This document shows positions 10,704 through 20,864 of a stretch of DNA of 64,000 bases, one piece after another. A program made the position numbers and the translations under genes. This DNA is from Pseudaminobacter sp040045035 (GTDB taxonomy: Bacteria; Pseudomonadota; Alphaproteobacteria; Rhizobiales; Rhizobiaceae). The notes beneath the pieces were generated by a model, which saw only the letters and a program-made list of their open reading frames with translations, was not told the DNA's origin and did not search any database. The stretch is from NCBI RefSeq assembly GCF_040045035.1, contig NZ_JBDZDS010000006.1, forward strand, positions 1 through 64,000, read 5' to 3'. Every line of letters starts with the position of its first letter. Position 1 is the first letter of the stretch.

Positions 10704-12161
10704 ATGAGCATTACTGGCGCATCATCATCTCTCTACAATGAAGATTTGGCCCCGGCCAAAGTGCGGAATTGGGGTGCGTTCAGTATCTTCAACGTCTGGA
10801 CGTCGGACGTTCACAGCCTCTGGGGCTACTATCTTGCGGCGAGCCTATTTCTCTTCTGCGGCAGCTTCGTCAATTTCCTGATCGCGATCGGCATCGGCTC
10901 GCTGATCATCTTCGCGCTGATGAATCTCATCGGCAATGCGGGCGTCAAGACCGGTGTGCCCTTCCCGGTTCTGGCGCGCGCTTCATTCGGCATCTGGGGT
11001 GCAAACATCCCTGCCCTGGTTCGGGCGGTCGTTGCCTGCTTCTGGTACGGAGCGCAGACGGCTGCAGCATCCGGCGCCATTGTGGCACTGTTGATCCGCA
11101 CCGACTTGTTCACCAGCTTTCATCAGAACGTGCACTTCCTCGGCCATTCCGGGCTTGAGGTCATCTGTTTCCTCGTCGTTTGGGCACTCCAATTGCTGAT
11201 CATCCAGCACGGCATGGAAACGGTAAGACGCTTCCAGGACTGGGCGGGACCGGCCGTATGGATCATGATGCTGATCCTGGCTGTTTATCTCTGCTTCAAG
11301 GCGGGCAGCCTGGCCTTCACCAGCGACATCCCGATGGACGTCCTGCTTGAGAAGACCAAAGACGCCGGCATTCCCGGCACCCCCGGTTCCGTTGCCTCCC
11401 TGGCGGCAGCGGCGGCCATTTGGGTGACCTATTTCTCGGCACTCTACCTGAATTTCTGCGACTTCTCGCGCTATGCTCCCGACAAGGCCGCGGTGCGCAA
11501 GGGCAACCTCTGGGGGCTGCCGATCAACCTGATGCTGTTCTCGCTGGTGGCCGGTGTCACCACCATTGCTGCCTACGACGTCTACGGCGAAGTGCTGCTG
11601 CATCCCGACCAGATCTCGGCGAAGTTCGACAGCTTCTTCCTGGCGGCGCTGGCGGCCGTTACCTTTGCGGTGGCGACGCTCGGCATCAATGTGGTGGCTA
11701 ACTTCGTCTCGCCGGCCTTCGACTTCTCGAACGTGTTTCCGAAGCAAATCGACTTCAAGAAAGGCGGCTATATCGCTGCACTGATTGCGCTAGTCCTCTA
11801 TCCCTTCGCGCCTTGGGAAAGCAGCGCGGCCGTGTTTGTCGGCATCATCGGCGCCACCATGGGCCCGATCTTCGGGGTGATGATGGTCGACTACTATCTC
11901 ATTCGGAAGGGTGAGATGAACGTCGAGGATCTCTACCGCGACGATGGGGAATATCGCTTCCAGTCTGGCTGGCACGTCCCCGCCTTCATCGCGGCCGGCA
12001 TAGGCGCCTTGTTCTCGTCGATCCTGCCGAACTTTACCGATTGGCTGCCGGCATGGTGGGGCGTGTATGGCTGGTTCTTCGGCGTGGGCATCGCGGGTAT
12101 CGTCTACTATGCGCTCCGCTCGGCCAAGGTAGGCGCCAACAAATCGGTGGCGCGGGCATAG
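10704..12161 (+). CDS. NCS1 family nucleobase/hydantoin/allantoin transporter
   Basis: A 485-residue integral membrane protein of the nucleobase:cation symporter-1 family, which imports purines, pyrimidines, allantoin, hydantoins or thiamine with protons or sodium. The N-terminal NWGAFSIFNVWTSDVHSLWGYY segment region is typical, about twelve hydrophobic segments follow, and GNAGVKTGVPFPVLARASFG and YFSALYLNFCDFSRYAPDK match family motifs. GGGGGAGA stands before the ATG. No catabolic neighbours indicate the substrate. It ends in a strong terminator shared with convergent pyrG. Confidence 0.92.
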   Translation: MSITGASSSLYNEDLAPAKVRNWGAFSIFNVWTSDVHSLWGYYLAASLFLFCGSFVNFLIAIGIGSLIIFALMNLIGNAGVKTGVPFPVLARASFGIWGANIPALVRAVVACFWYGAQTAAASGAIVALLIRTDLFTSFHQNVHFLGHSGLEVICFLVVWALQLLIIQHGMETVRRFQDWAGPAVWIMMLILAVYLCFKAGSLAFTSDIPMDVLLEKTKDAGIPGTPGSVASLAAAAAIWVTYFSALYLNFCDFSRYAPDKAAVRKGNLWGLPINLMLFSLVAGVTTIAAYDVYGEVLLHPDQISAKFDSFFLAALAAVTFAVATLGINVVANFVSPAFDFSNVFPKQIDFKKGGYIAALIALVLYPFAPWESSAAVFVGIIGATMGPIFGVMMVDYYLIRKGEMNVEDLYRDDGEYRFQSGWHVPAFIAAGIGALFSSILPNFTDWLPAWWGVYGWFFGVGIAGIVYYALRSAKVGANKSVARA

Positions 12162-12181
12162 CCGCAGTCACGAGCAACGAA

Positions 12182-12209
12182 AAACGGGCGGAGGAAACTC
12201 CGCCCGTTT
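12182..12209. terminator. Bidirectional terminator between the NCS1 gene and pyrG
   Basis: A perfect twelve-base stem (AAACGGGCGGAG with CTCCGCCCGTTT) closes on a GAAA loop between two convergent genes, with A and T ends suited to termination in both directions. Confidence 0.85.
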
Positions 12210-12251
12210 CGATTCAGCGTTCGAATGAACCGAAGCGCGATGTCTGGCCGA

Positions 12252-13880
12252 TTAGACCAGCCGGCTCTGCTCCACTGCCGCTTCAATGAAGCTCGCAAAT
12301 AGCGGGTGCGGGTCGAGCGGGCGGCTCTTCAGTTCCGGATGGTACTGCACGCCAATGAACCACGGATGGTCGGGATATTCGACCGTCTCGGGCAGGACGC
12401 CGTCGGGCGACATGCCGGCAAAGACCAGCCCGCACTCCTCCAGCCGCTCCTTGTAGTCGACATTGACCTCGTAGCGATGGCGGTGACGCTCGGAGATATC
12501 GGTGTCGCCGTAGATCTCCGCGATCTTCGAGCCCTCCGCGAGACGCGCCTCATAGGCGCCGAGCCGCATCGTGCCGCCGAGATCGCCGGCCGACTGCCGC
12601 TTCTCGAGCATGTTGCCCTTCAGCCATTCGGTCATCAGACCGACGACCGGCTCCTTGGTCGGGCCGAACTCGGTCGAGGATGCACTCTCGATGCCGGCGA
12701 GCGAACGAGCCGCCTCGATGCAGGCCATCTGCATGCCGAAGCAGATGCCGAAATACGGCACCTTGCGCTCGCGGGCGAACTTGGCGGCAAGGATCTTGCC
12801 TTCCGCGCCGCGCTCGCCGAAGCCGCCGGGCACCAGAATCCCGTGGACCTTTTCGAGCCAGGGAGCCGGATCTTCCTTTTCAAAAATCTCCGACTCGATC
12901 CATTCGAGCTTGACCTTGACCCGATTGGCCAGGCCGCCATGCGAGAGCGCCTCGATAAGCGACTTGTAGGCGTCCTTGAGGCCGGTGTACTTGCCGACCA
13001 CCGCGATGGTGACCTCGCCCTCCGGATTATGGATGAGCTGCGAAACGCCTTGCCACGCGTCGAGGCGCGGCTTGGGCGCCGGATCGATGCCGAATGCTGC
13101 GAGCACTTCCGAATCCAGCCCTTCCTTATGATAAGCCAGCGGCACATCGTAGATGTGGCCGACGTCGAGTGCCTGAATGACCGAGGTTTCACGGACATTG
13201 CAGAACAGCGACAGCTTCCTGCGCTCTTCCTTGGGGATTGGCCGGTCAGCACGCACGAGCAAGATGTCGGGTGCAATGCCGATCGAACGCAGTTCCTTGA
13301 CCGAGTGCTGGGTCGGTTTGGTTTTCAACTCGCCGGCCGTCGGGATGTACGGCATCAGAGTTAGATGGACATAGACCGCGTTGTTGCGCGGCAGGTCGTT
13401 ACCGAGCTGGCGGATGGCCTCCAGGAAGGGCATCGCCTCGATATCGCCGACGGTGCCGCCGATCTCGCAGAGCACGAAATCGTAGTCGTCGTTGCCGGAC
13501 ACGATGAAGTTCTTGATCTCGTCGGTGACGTGGGGAATGACCTGCACGGTCGCGCCGAGATAATCGCCGCGGCGTTCGCGTTCGATGATGTTCTTGTAGA
13601 TGCGGCCAGTGGTGATGTTGTCGCTCTGATTCGCAGAGCGGCCTGTAAAGCGTTCATAGTGGCCGAGATCGAGGTCGGTTTCCGCCCCGTCGTCGGTCAC
13701 GAAGACCTCGCCGTGTTGATACGGCGACATCGTGCCGGGATCCACATTGAGGTATGGATCGAGTTTCCGGATACGCACGCGGTAACCGCGTGCCTGAAGG
13801 AGAGCACCGAGTGCTGCTGCGGCTATGCCTTTTCCAAGGGAAGAAACCACGCCGCCAGTGATGAATACATATCGCGCCAT
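12252..13880 (-). CDS. pyrG: CTP synthase
   Basis: Converts UTP to CTP with ATP and glutamine, the last step of pyrimidine nucleotide synthesis. The 542-residue protein starts at MARYVFITGGVVSSLGKG; an ATG three codons earlier is possible. The N-terminal synthetase domain (to about residue 270) includes SSLGKGIAAAALG and the CTP-feedback region LDPYLNVDPGTMSPYQHGE. The C-terminal class I glutamine amidotransferase domain has GICFGMQMACIEAAR with the nucleophilic Cys, and GVQYHPE with the catalytic His and Glu. It ends about 40 bases from the shared terminator with the NCS1 gene. Confidence 0.98.
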   Translation of the reverse strand: MARYVFITGGVVSSLGKGIAAAALGALLQARGYRVRIRKLDPYLNVDPGTMSPYQHGEVFVTDDGAETDLDLGHYERFTGRSANQSDNITTGRIYKNIIERERRGDYLGATVQVIPHVTDEIKNFIVSGNDDYDFVLCEIGGTVGDIEAMPFLEAIRQLGNDLPRNNAVYVHLTLMPYIPTAGELKTKPTQHSVKELRSIGIAPDILLVRADRPIPKEERRKLSLFCNVRETSVIQALDVGHIYDVPLAYHKEGLDSEVLAAFGIDPAPKPRLDAWQGVSQLIHNPEGEVTIAVVGKYTGLKDAYKSLIEALSHGGLANRVKVKLEWIESEIFEKEDPAPWLEKVHGILVPGGFGERGAEGKILAAKFARERKVPYFGICFGMQMACIEAARSLAGIESASSTEFGPTKEPVVGLMTEWLKGNMLEKRQSAGDLGGTMRLGAYEARLAEGSKIAEIYGDTDISERHRHRYEVNVDYKERLEECGLVFAGMSPDGVLPETVEYPDHPWFIGVQYHPELKSRPLDPHPLFASFIEAAVEQSRLV

Positions 13881-13983
13881 GGGAGTCATCGCTTATCGCT
13901 GTAGGATTGATTCCGCCAGAAAAAAATCCGCGCACTGCGCATTTTCCCGGCTCGGTTTTCGCGGACGCCATGCGCCCAAACAA

Positions 13984-14008
13984 AAAGGGCCGGCAGGGCC
14001 GGCCCTTT
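13984..14008 (-). terminator. Rho-independent terminator of the L,D-transpeptidase gene
   Basis: An eleven-base stem AAAGGGCCGGC with GCCGGCCCTTT and a three-base loop is followed on the minus strand by a T-run. It separates the transpeptidase gene from pyrG. Confidence 0.85.
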
Positions 14009-14025
14009 CCACGATGCCTTATCGA

Positions 14026-14916
14026 TCACAGAACGACGACTTCCGTGCCCATCTTGACGCGGTTGTAGAGGTCGATGACGTGATCATTGACCATACGGAA
14101 GCAGCCGTTGGACGAGTTCGTACCGATCGTCTGCGGCTGGTTGGTGCCGTGGATGCGAATGTGCGTGTCGCTCTTGCCCTGGTAGAGATAGATCGCCCGG
14201 GCGCCGAGCGGATTGTCCGGGCCGCCGTTCATGCCATCCTTGTAGTGACCATACTTCTGCGGATCGCGCTTCTGCATGTCCAGCGTCGGGATCCAGCGCG
14301 GCCATTCCTGCTTGTCGCCGACCTTGGCCGTACCCTTGAACTCGAGACCTTCGCGGCCGACCGCGATCGCGTAACGGCGGGCGGTGGACGAGCTTTCGAC
14401 CAGGTAGAGGTAACGGGCCTTGGTGTCGATCACGATGGTGCCGCGCTCGTAGCCCGAGAAAGCAACGGACTGGGGCTCGAAGTCCGCCTTCACCTTGAAC
14501 TGCTTCTTGGCCTGGCGCTGTTCAAGCACGGCGTCCAGCGCACGCGTCTGAGGCAGCATGTTAGGGGTGGAAGCATCGCCGCCGAGCAGCAGAGCCAGGA
14601 AGCCGCCTTGCGGCCGGCCAGCCGCCTCGCTGCGCAGTTCTCCGCTGTTGCCGGATTGCGTGATAGCCACCGGGTCAGGAATCGCGCCGGTCGTCTCCGG
14701 CTGCTTGTTCTTGGCGACCTGCTGCTTTTCGTTTTCCTTAGCCTTCTGCTTGGAGGTCAGCTTTTTCTTGAGCTGCTCTTCCTTGGCATCGGCCTCAACG
14801 GCCTTGGCCTTCGACGAAAACAGGGGTGTCTTGGCTGGGGGTGTTTCAGCGTAGGCCGGTACGGACAGGCCGACGGCCGCGCAGATGCCCAAGGCAACGA
14901 GGCTGCGAATATGCAT
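14026..14916 (-). CDS. L,D-transpeptidase (ErfK/YbiS/YkuD domain), exported
   Basis: Cell-wall enzyme expected to form 3-3 peptidoglycan crosslinks or attach outer-membrane proteins to peptidoglycan. The 296 residues start at MHIRSLVALG, giving a signal peptide ending PAYAE; an in-frame Met 15 codons earlier would spoil the leader. A Lys/Glu/Gln-rich linker (about residues 35-75) may span the periplasm. The YkuD domain follows, with IRIHGTNQPQTIG and the catalytic SSNGCFRM, in which the Cys is preserved. It stands alone between terminators, so it is probably a single-gene unit. Confidence 0.93.
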   Translation of the reverse strand: MHIRSLVALGICAAVGLSVPAYAETPPAKTPLFSSKAKAVEADAKEEQLKKKLTSKQKAKENEKQQVAKNKQPETTGAIPDPVAITQSGNSGELRSEAAGRPQGGFLALLLGGDASTPNMLPQTRALDAVLEQRQAKKQFKVKADFEPQSVAFSGYERGTIVIDTKARYLYLVESSSTARRYAIAVGREGLEFKGTAKVGDKQEWPRWIPTLDMQKRDPQKYGHYKDGMNGGPDNPLGARAIYLYQGKSDTHIRIHGTNQPQTIGTNSSNGCFRMVNDHVIDLYNRVKMGTEVVVL

Positions 14917-15122
14917 GATGGCGATCCTGATATAAAATGGCTTGCGGCAGCGCATGTTCATGCGTTGCGTAAGCAGATACTGCCGCTTCAGGCTTTATAA
15001 GCCATTAATACTAACAATCTCAAGAGAACCACTGCCCGGCGACAGCCAAAATCCGACCGGCGATTCGCCATTTGTGGGGAGTGTGTTCAAACGACAACAG
15101 CTGCGCAGGCCGCCCAAAGCAA

Positions 15123-15154
15123 AACGCTCCGCCGGCATGTGCAGGCGAAGCGTT
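15123..15154 (-). terminator. Terminator of secG
   Basis: AACGCT pairs with AGCGTT, extended by CGCC with GGCG across one mismatch, about 30 bases beyond the secG stop. On the minus strand it is followed by TTTGCTTTG. Confidence 0.65.
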
Positions 15155-15186
15155 CGAATGCGAGACGTTGAAAGGTTCGTGACCTG

Positions 15187-15582
15187 TTACTGGTTCGGAA
15201 CCTGCGGTTCTGCCGGCTGCGCGGGCTCCGACGTGGCAGGAGCTGCCGGCGCGGCCGGGGTGCCGCCCAGTTGGTTGAGGACGCCAGCGCCGCCGGTGCC
15301 CGTGCCTGTCCCCGTGTCGCCCTGCGTGATCGGAACCCGGTCGAGAATGTCGATCGGGCGCTCGCCATAGCGAGCGATCACCGAAAGGATCAGCGAGGTC
15401 GCGAAGAACGCGACGGCAAGGATCGCGGTCGCGCGGGTGAGCGCGTTGGCAGCGCCTCGCGCGGTCATGAAGCCTGAACCGCCGCCAATGCCGAGCCCGC
15501 CGCCTTCGGAGCGCTGCAGCAGAACGACGCCGACAAGCGCGAGAACGATCATCAGATGAATGACGATGATTACAGTTTGCAT
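15187..15582 (-). CDS. secG: Preprotein translocase subunit SecG
   Basis: Inner-membrane partner of SecYE that assists SecA-driven protein export. The 131-residue protein has two transmembrane helices (about residues 3-22 and 52-72) joined by the conserved LLQRSEGGGLGIGGG-SGFMTARGAAN loop. The C-terminal 45 residues are a Gly/Thr and Pro/Ala/Glu-rich low-complexity tail, common in alphaproteobacterial SecG. It lies downstream of tpiA in the same direction, the usual tpiA-secG pair. Confidence 0.95.
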   Translation of the reverse strand: MQTVIIVIHLMIVLALVGVVLLQRSEGGGLGIGGGSGFMTARGAANALTRATAILAVAFFATSLILSVIARYGERPIDILDRVPITQGDTGTGTGTGGAGVLNQLGGTPAAPAAPATSEPAQPAEPQVPNQ

Positions 15583-15732
15583 GGCTTCACCTGAATCTGG
15601 CGGATGTGCGGATGCGATGGCATCGCGGAGTGTGGAGGCGGCTCAATACAACGGTTTCGCCGCATTTCCAAGCCTGTGTCGCAATATGGGATACGAAACC
15701 GGCTTTGCAACGCTTTTGTGTGGTGAAACCCG

Positions 15733-16497
15733 TCAGATAGACCGGTAAGCGTCGGCAATACCGAGGAAATCGGCCGCCTTCAGGCTGGCGCCGCCGACCA
15801 GTGCTCCGTCGACATTCTCGACCGCGAGCAGTTCGACCGCATTCGACGGCTTTACCGAGCCGCCATAGAGAATGCGCATCTTGCCGGCGCGCGCTCCCAG
15901 CTTGGCGGCCAGCCGCGCGCGGATGTGAGCATGCGCCTCAGCCACGTCGGCGGCCGTCGGCGTCAGGCCGGTACCGATCGCCCACACGGGCTCGTAGGCG
16001 ACGACGGTGTTGTCCGCGGTGGCGCCTGCCGGAACCGATCCGTCGATCTGGCGGGAAAGAATGTCGAGGGTTGCGCCGCCCTCGCGCTCGTCCTTGGTCT
16101 CGCCGATGCAGATGATGGCGACGAGCCCGGCTTGCCATGCAGCTTCCGCCTTGGCATGGACCTTCGCGTCATCCTCGCAATGATCGGTGCGGCGTTCGGA
16201 ATGGCCGACGATCGCATGCGTGGCGCCTGCGTCCCTAAGCATTTCGGCCGAAATGTCCCCGGTGTGCGCACCGTTCTCCCTCGCGTGGCAATCCTCGCCG
16301 CCCACAGTCACCGGGGTCTTGGTCAGCACGTCCGCAGCCCGCGAAATGAGTGTTGCCGGCACGCAGACCAGGGCGTCCGCGACAGCGTCGAGCCCATTCG
16401 TGAAGCCCTCGCCCATGGCGCGGAGCTCGCCGAGCGACGCGCTCGTTCCATTCATTTTCCAATTGCCGGCGACCAGCGGGCGAATTCCTGGCGTCAT
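15733..16497 (-). CDS. tpiA: Triosephosphate isomerase
   Basis: Interconverts dihydroxyacetone phosphate and glyceraldehyde 3-phosphate in glycolysis and gluconeogenesis. The 254 residues form one TIM barrel of normal length. Catalytic residues are visible: Lys in GNWKMNG, His in IVGHSERR, Glu in AYEPVWAIGTG, and the phosphate-binding YGGSVKPSNA. The gene is divergent from ppiD with about 150 bases between the starts, which must hold both promoters, and it precedes secG. Confidence 0.98.
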   Translation of the reverse strand: MTPGIRPLVAGNWKMNGTSASLGELRAMGEGFTNGLDAVADALVCVPATLISRAADVLTKTPVTVGGEDCHARENGAHTGDISAEMLRDAGATHAIVGHSERRTDHCEDDAKVHAKAEAAWQAGLVAIICIGETKDEREGGATLDILSRQIDGSVPAGATADNTVVAYEPVWAIGTGLTPTAADVAEAHAHIRARLAAKLGARAGKMRILYGGSVKPSNAVELLAVENVDGALVGGASLKAADFLGIADAYRSI

Positions 16498-16646
16498 TAT
16501 GCTCTAATCCTGTTCCTGTGACCGGTGACCCGAGTCCTCACTACCAAAATCGATCTACAAAGCAATCGACACTGGCCGTGAAGGGCGCTATTGCCCATTA
16601 TTCAGACGCGAAACGCGCCAGAATGCGCCAAGACCGGAAGTGATCA

Positions 16647-18536
16647 ATGCTCAATAGCTTGCGAAATGCCGCTGGAACCTGGGTTGCGAAGCTGCTGCTT
16701 CTCATGTTGGTCCTGAGCTTCGCCATCTGGGGCATTACGGGCAAGATGATGGAAGGCCACGGCAGCAACAAGGTGATCACTGCCGGCAGCACCTCGGTGT
16801 CGATCAACGAGTTCCGGCTGGCCTATGATCGCCAGGTCAACCTTATGTCGCAGCAATTCGGCCAGCGCCTCAGCCGAGACCAGGCCAAGGCGCTAGGCAT
16901 CGACAACCAGGTTCTGGCGCAAATGGTTGCCGGCGCCCTGCTCGACGAGCAAGCGCGCAAGATGGGGCTCGGCCTTTCGAAGGACCGCCTGGCTGCCCTG
17001 ACGGCCGAGGATCCGGCCTTCCGCGGGCCCGACGGCCGCTTCAACCGTCAGCAGTTCGACTATGTGCTGCGTCAGATCGGCATGCGGCCGGACGACTATT
17101 TCGCCAACCGTTCCCAGGTGGCGATCCGTCAGCAGGTCATCGAGGCCGTGTCCGACGGGCTCAAGGCGCCCGACACGCTGCTGCGCGCCGTCGCACTGTA
17201 TCGTGGCGAAGATCGCACGGTAGACTACCTGGTCCTGCCCAAGTCGCTGGTCGAGCCGATCACGGCACCGTCCAACGATGTGCTGTCGGCCTGGTTCGAG
17301 GAAAACAAGAAGAAGTACGCTGCCCCTGAATACCGCAAGTTCTCCTATGTAAAGCTCGAGCCGTCCGACATCGCCGACGAGAAGTCGATTACCGACGAAC
17401 AGGTTCGCGAGGACTACGAGAAGAACAAGGCGCTCTACACAACGCCGGAGACGCGCACGATCGAGCAGATCGTGTTCAAGTCACCGGAAGCGGCGAATGC
17501 CGCGCTGGATTCGCTCAAGGGCGGCGCCACTTTCGACAAGATCGCCGCGGCAGAGGGCAAGACCGAAGCCGATACGCTGCTTGGGACCCTTGCCAAGGAC
17601 AAGATTGCCGACCGGGCCGTCGCCGACGCTGCCTTCTCGCTCGCCGTCAATGAGGTCAGCCCTGTCGTCCAGGGGCAGTTCGGCCCTGTCCTGTTGCGCG
17701 TGACCGAGATCAAGCCGGAAGTGGTCAAGCCTCTGGATGAGGTGGCCGGCGACATCCGCAAGCGGCTCGCGCTCGCCGAAGCCAACCGGGTGCTGCTCGA
17801 AGTGCATGACAACTACGAAGATGCACGCACTGCTGGCGACTCGATGGCTGACGCCGCCGCCAAGGCGCATCTGAAGATGGTGACCATCGATGCCATCGAC
17901 CGCGCCGGCCAGCGTCCCGACGGCACGCCGATCGACTCGCTGCCGCAACCGCAGCAACTCGTGCAGGCTGTGTTCCAGGCCGACGTTGGCGCCGACAACC
18001 CGCCGGTGAACCTGGGCGCCGCCGGATATGTGTTCTACGAGGTCGAGGACATCACCGCTGCGCGCGACCGCACGCTTGACGAAGTTCGCGAGAAAGTCGT
18101 TGCCGACTGGACCAAGGTCGAGACGGAGAAGCGGCTCGCGGCCAAGGGCGAAGAGCTGCGCAAGCGCCTCAGCGACGGCACGTCGTTCGATACGCTGGCC
18201 AGCGAGCTGTCGCTCGATAAGCAGACCAAGCGCGGTCTGAAGCGCGAAGCCGATGACGGCGATTTCGGCAGGGCGGGCGTGTCGGCGGTGTTCGGCGTCG
18301 CCCAGAACGGCGTCGGGCTGTTCCCCTCGCCGACCGGTGACGCTGAAATCCTGTTCAAGGTAACGGAAGTGTTCGAGCCTGCAGGCGCGGATGCCAACTC
18401 CGTACCGGAAGACCTCAAGAAGCAGTTCGCGACCGGCATTGCCGACGACCTGCTGGACGAGCTGGTGGCAAAGCTGCAGACCCAGTACTCGGTCGAGGTC
18501 AACCGGAACGCGGTTGATCAGGCTCTGGCTTTCTGA
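16647..18536 (+). CDS. PpiD-like periplasmic peptidyl-prolyl isomerase/chaperone
   Basis: Membrane-anchored folding factor for exported proteins near the Sec exit. The 629 residues begin with a short cytoplasmic end and one transmembrane helix (WVAKLLLLMLVLSFAIWGI), then a SurA_N-like region (about 35-160), a parvulin-type PPIase region around 260-360 (ETRTIEQIVFKSPEAANAAL onward), and a long C-terminal helical part. Alphaproteobacterial PpiD parvulin domains are often inactive, so chaperone activity is the safer call. The trpD start follows two bases after its stop, so the genes are probably co-transcribed. Confidence 0.9.
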   Translation: MLNSLRNAAGTWVAKLLLLMLVLSFAIWGITGKMMEGHGSNKVITAGSTSVSINEFRLAYDRQVNLMSQQFGQRLSRDQAKALGIDNQVLAQMVAGALLDEQARKMGLGLSKDRLAALTAEDPAFRGPDGRFNRQQFDYVLRQIGMRPDDYFANRSQVAIRQQVIEAVSDGLKAPDTLLRAVALYRGEDRTVDYLVLPKSLVEPITAPSNDVLSAWFEENKKKYAAPEYRKFSYVKLEPSDIADEKSITDEQVREDYEKNKALYTTPETRTIEQIVFKSPEAANAALDSLKGGATFDKIAAAEGKTEADTLLGTLAKDKIADRAVADAAFSLAVNEVSPVVQGQFGPVLLRVTEIKPEVVKPLDEVAGDIRKRLALAEANRVLLEVHDNYEDARTAGDSMADAAAKAHLKMVTIDAIDRAGQRPDGTPIDSLPQPQQLVQAVFQADVGADNPPVNLGAAGYVFYEVEDITAARDRTLDEVREKVVADWTKVETEKRLAAKGEELRKRLSDGTSFDTLASELSLDKQTKRGLKREADDGDFGRAGVSAVFGVAQNGVGLFPSPTGDAEILFKVTEVFEPAGADANSVPEDLKKQFATGIADDLLDELVAKLQTQYSVEVNRNAVDQALAF

Positions 18537-18538
18537 AA

Positions 18539-19549
<1,011 letters not shown>

Positions 19550-19553
19550 GGCC

Positions 19554-20372
19554 ATGGCCGACATTCTCGCCAAGATCGAAGCTTACAAGCGCGAGGAAAT
19601 CGCGGCCGCCAAGGCTCGGCTCCCGCTTGTGGAACTGAAGGCGCGCCTCCGCGACGCCGAGGCCCCGCGCGGCTTCCTGGCCGCATTGCGGGCAAAGCGC
19701 GCTGCCGGCGATTTCGCGCTGATTGCCGAGATCAAGAAAGCCAGCCCGTCCAAGGGCCTTATCCGAGCGGACTTCGACCCGCCGGCGCTTGCCCGCGCCT
19801 ACGAGTTGGGCGGAGCCGCATGCCTTTCGGTTCTGACCGATACGCCGTCCTTCCAGGGCGCGCCGGATTTCCTGACCAGTGCGCGCGCGGCTTGCGGGCT
19901 GCCGGCCCTGCGCAAGGACTTCATGTTCGAGTCCTACCAGGTCTATGAGGCCCGCGCCTGGGGCGCCGATGCCATCCTAGTCATCATGGCCAGCCTGGGC
20001 GACGACGAAGCCAAGGCGCTCGAGGACACCGCCCACCATCTCGGCATGGACGTGCTGGTGGAGGTGCATGACGAGGCTGAGATGGAGCGGGCGCTGAAGC
20101 TCGCCTCCCCCCTGATCGGCGTGAACAACCGCAACCTGCGCACTTTCGAGGTCAGCCTCGAAACCTCCGAACGGCTTTCGAAGCTGGTGCCAGACAACAA
20201 GCTGCTTGTCGGCGAAAGTGGCATCTTCACGCATGACGACTGTCTGCGCCTGGAACACTGCGGCATCGGGACCTTCCTGGTCGGCGAAAGCCTGATGCGA
20301 CAGGCCGATGTGACCGAGGCCACCCGGGCTCTTCTCACGGGCGCGCTAACGGCTCACGCGGCGAATGGATAG
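19554..20372 (+). CDS. trpC: Indole-3-glycerol phosphate synthase
   Basis: Closes the ring of carboxyphenylamino-deoxyribulose phosphate to indole-3-glycerol phosphate, the step before tryptophan synthase. The 272-residue monofunctional enzyme is a TIM barrel. KKASPSKGLI, LRKDFMFESYQVYEARAWGA, GVNNRNLRTFEV and VGESGIFTHDD carry the catalytic Lys and Glu and the phosphate site. It is not fused to TrpF, as usual in this order. The start lies five bases after trpD. Confidence 0.98.
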   Translation: MADILAKIEAYKREEIAAAKARLPLVELKARLRDAEAPRGFLAALRAKRAAGDFALIAEIKKASPSKGLIRADFDPPALARAYELGGAACLSVLTDTPSFQGAPDFLTSARAACGLPALRKDFMFESYQVYEARAWGADAILVIMASLGDDEAKALEDTAHHLGMDVLVEVHDEAEMERALKLASPLIGVNNRNLRTFEVSLETSERLSKLVPDNKLLVGESGIFTHDDCLRLEHCGIGTFLVGESLMRQADVTEATRALLTGALTAHAANG

Positions 20373-20375
20373 GCC

Positions 20376-20864
20376 ATGACTGACAAGCCCGCGCTTACCC
20401 ATCTGGGCGCCGAGGGCCAGGCGCACATGGTCGATGTCGGCGCCAAGGCGGAGACCCAGCGCACGGCGATCGCCGAGGGCACCGTTACCATGCTGCCGGA
20501 GACGTTGCGGATGATCCGTGAGGGCGACGCCAAGAAGGGCGACGTGCTGGGCACCGCGCGACTGGCCGGTATCATGGCCGCTAAGCGTACGCACGAGCTG
20601 ATCCCTCTCTGCCACCCGCTGCTGCTGACCAAGGTTTCGGTGGACATCGAGCCGGACGAATCGCTGCCCGGCCTGCGCGTGACCGCGCTGGCGCGCGTTA
20701 CCGGCAAGACCGGCGTCGAAATGGAGGCGCTGACGGCGGCTTCCGTCGCCTGCCTGACCATCTACGACATGGCCAAGGCGGTCGATCGCGGCATGGTGAT
20801 TTCCGGCATCAGGCTGGTCGAGAAGACCGGCGGCAAGTCCGGCGACTATCGGGCGGACGCGTGA
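20376..20864 (+). CDS. moaC: Cyclic pyranopterin monophosphate synthase
   Basis: Second step of molybdenum cofactor synthesis, turning the MoaA product into cyclic pyranopterin monophosphate. The 162 residues show the family core: MVDVGAKAETQRTAIAEG, KKGDVLGTARLAGIMAAKRT with LIPLCHPL, and VEMEALTAASVACLTIYDMAKAVD. It starts three bases after trpC and overlaps the start of moeA by four bases, so moaC and moeA are probably translationally coupled. Confidence 0.98.
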   Translation: MTDKPALTHLGAEGQAHMVDVGAKAETQRTAIAEGTVTMLPETLRMIREGDAKKGDVLGTARLAGIMAAKRTHELIPLCHPLLLTKVSVDIEPDESLPGLRVTALARVTGKTGVEMEALTAASVACLTIYDMAKAVDRGMVISGIRLVEKTGGKSGDYRADA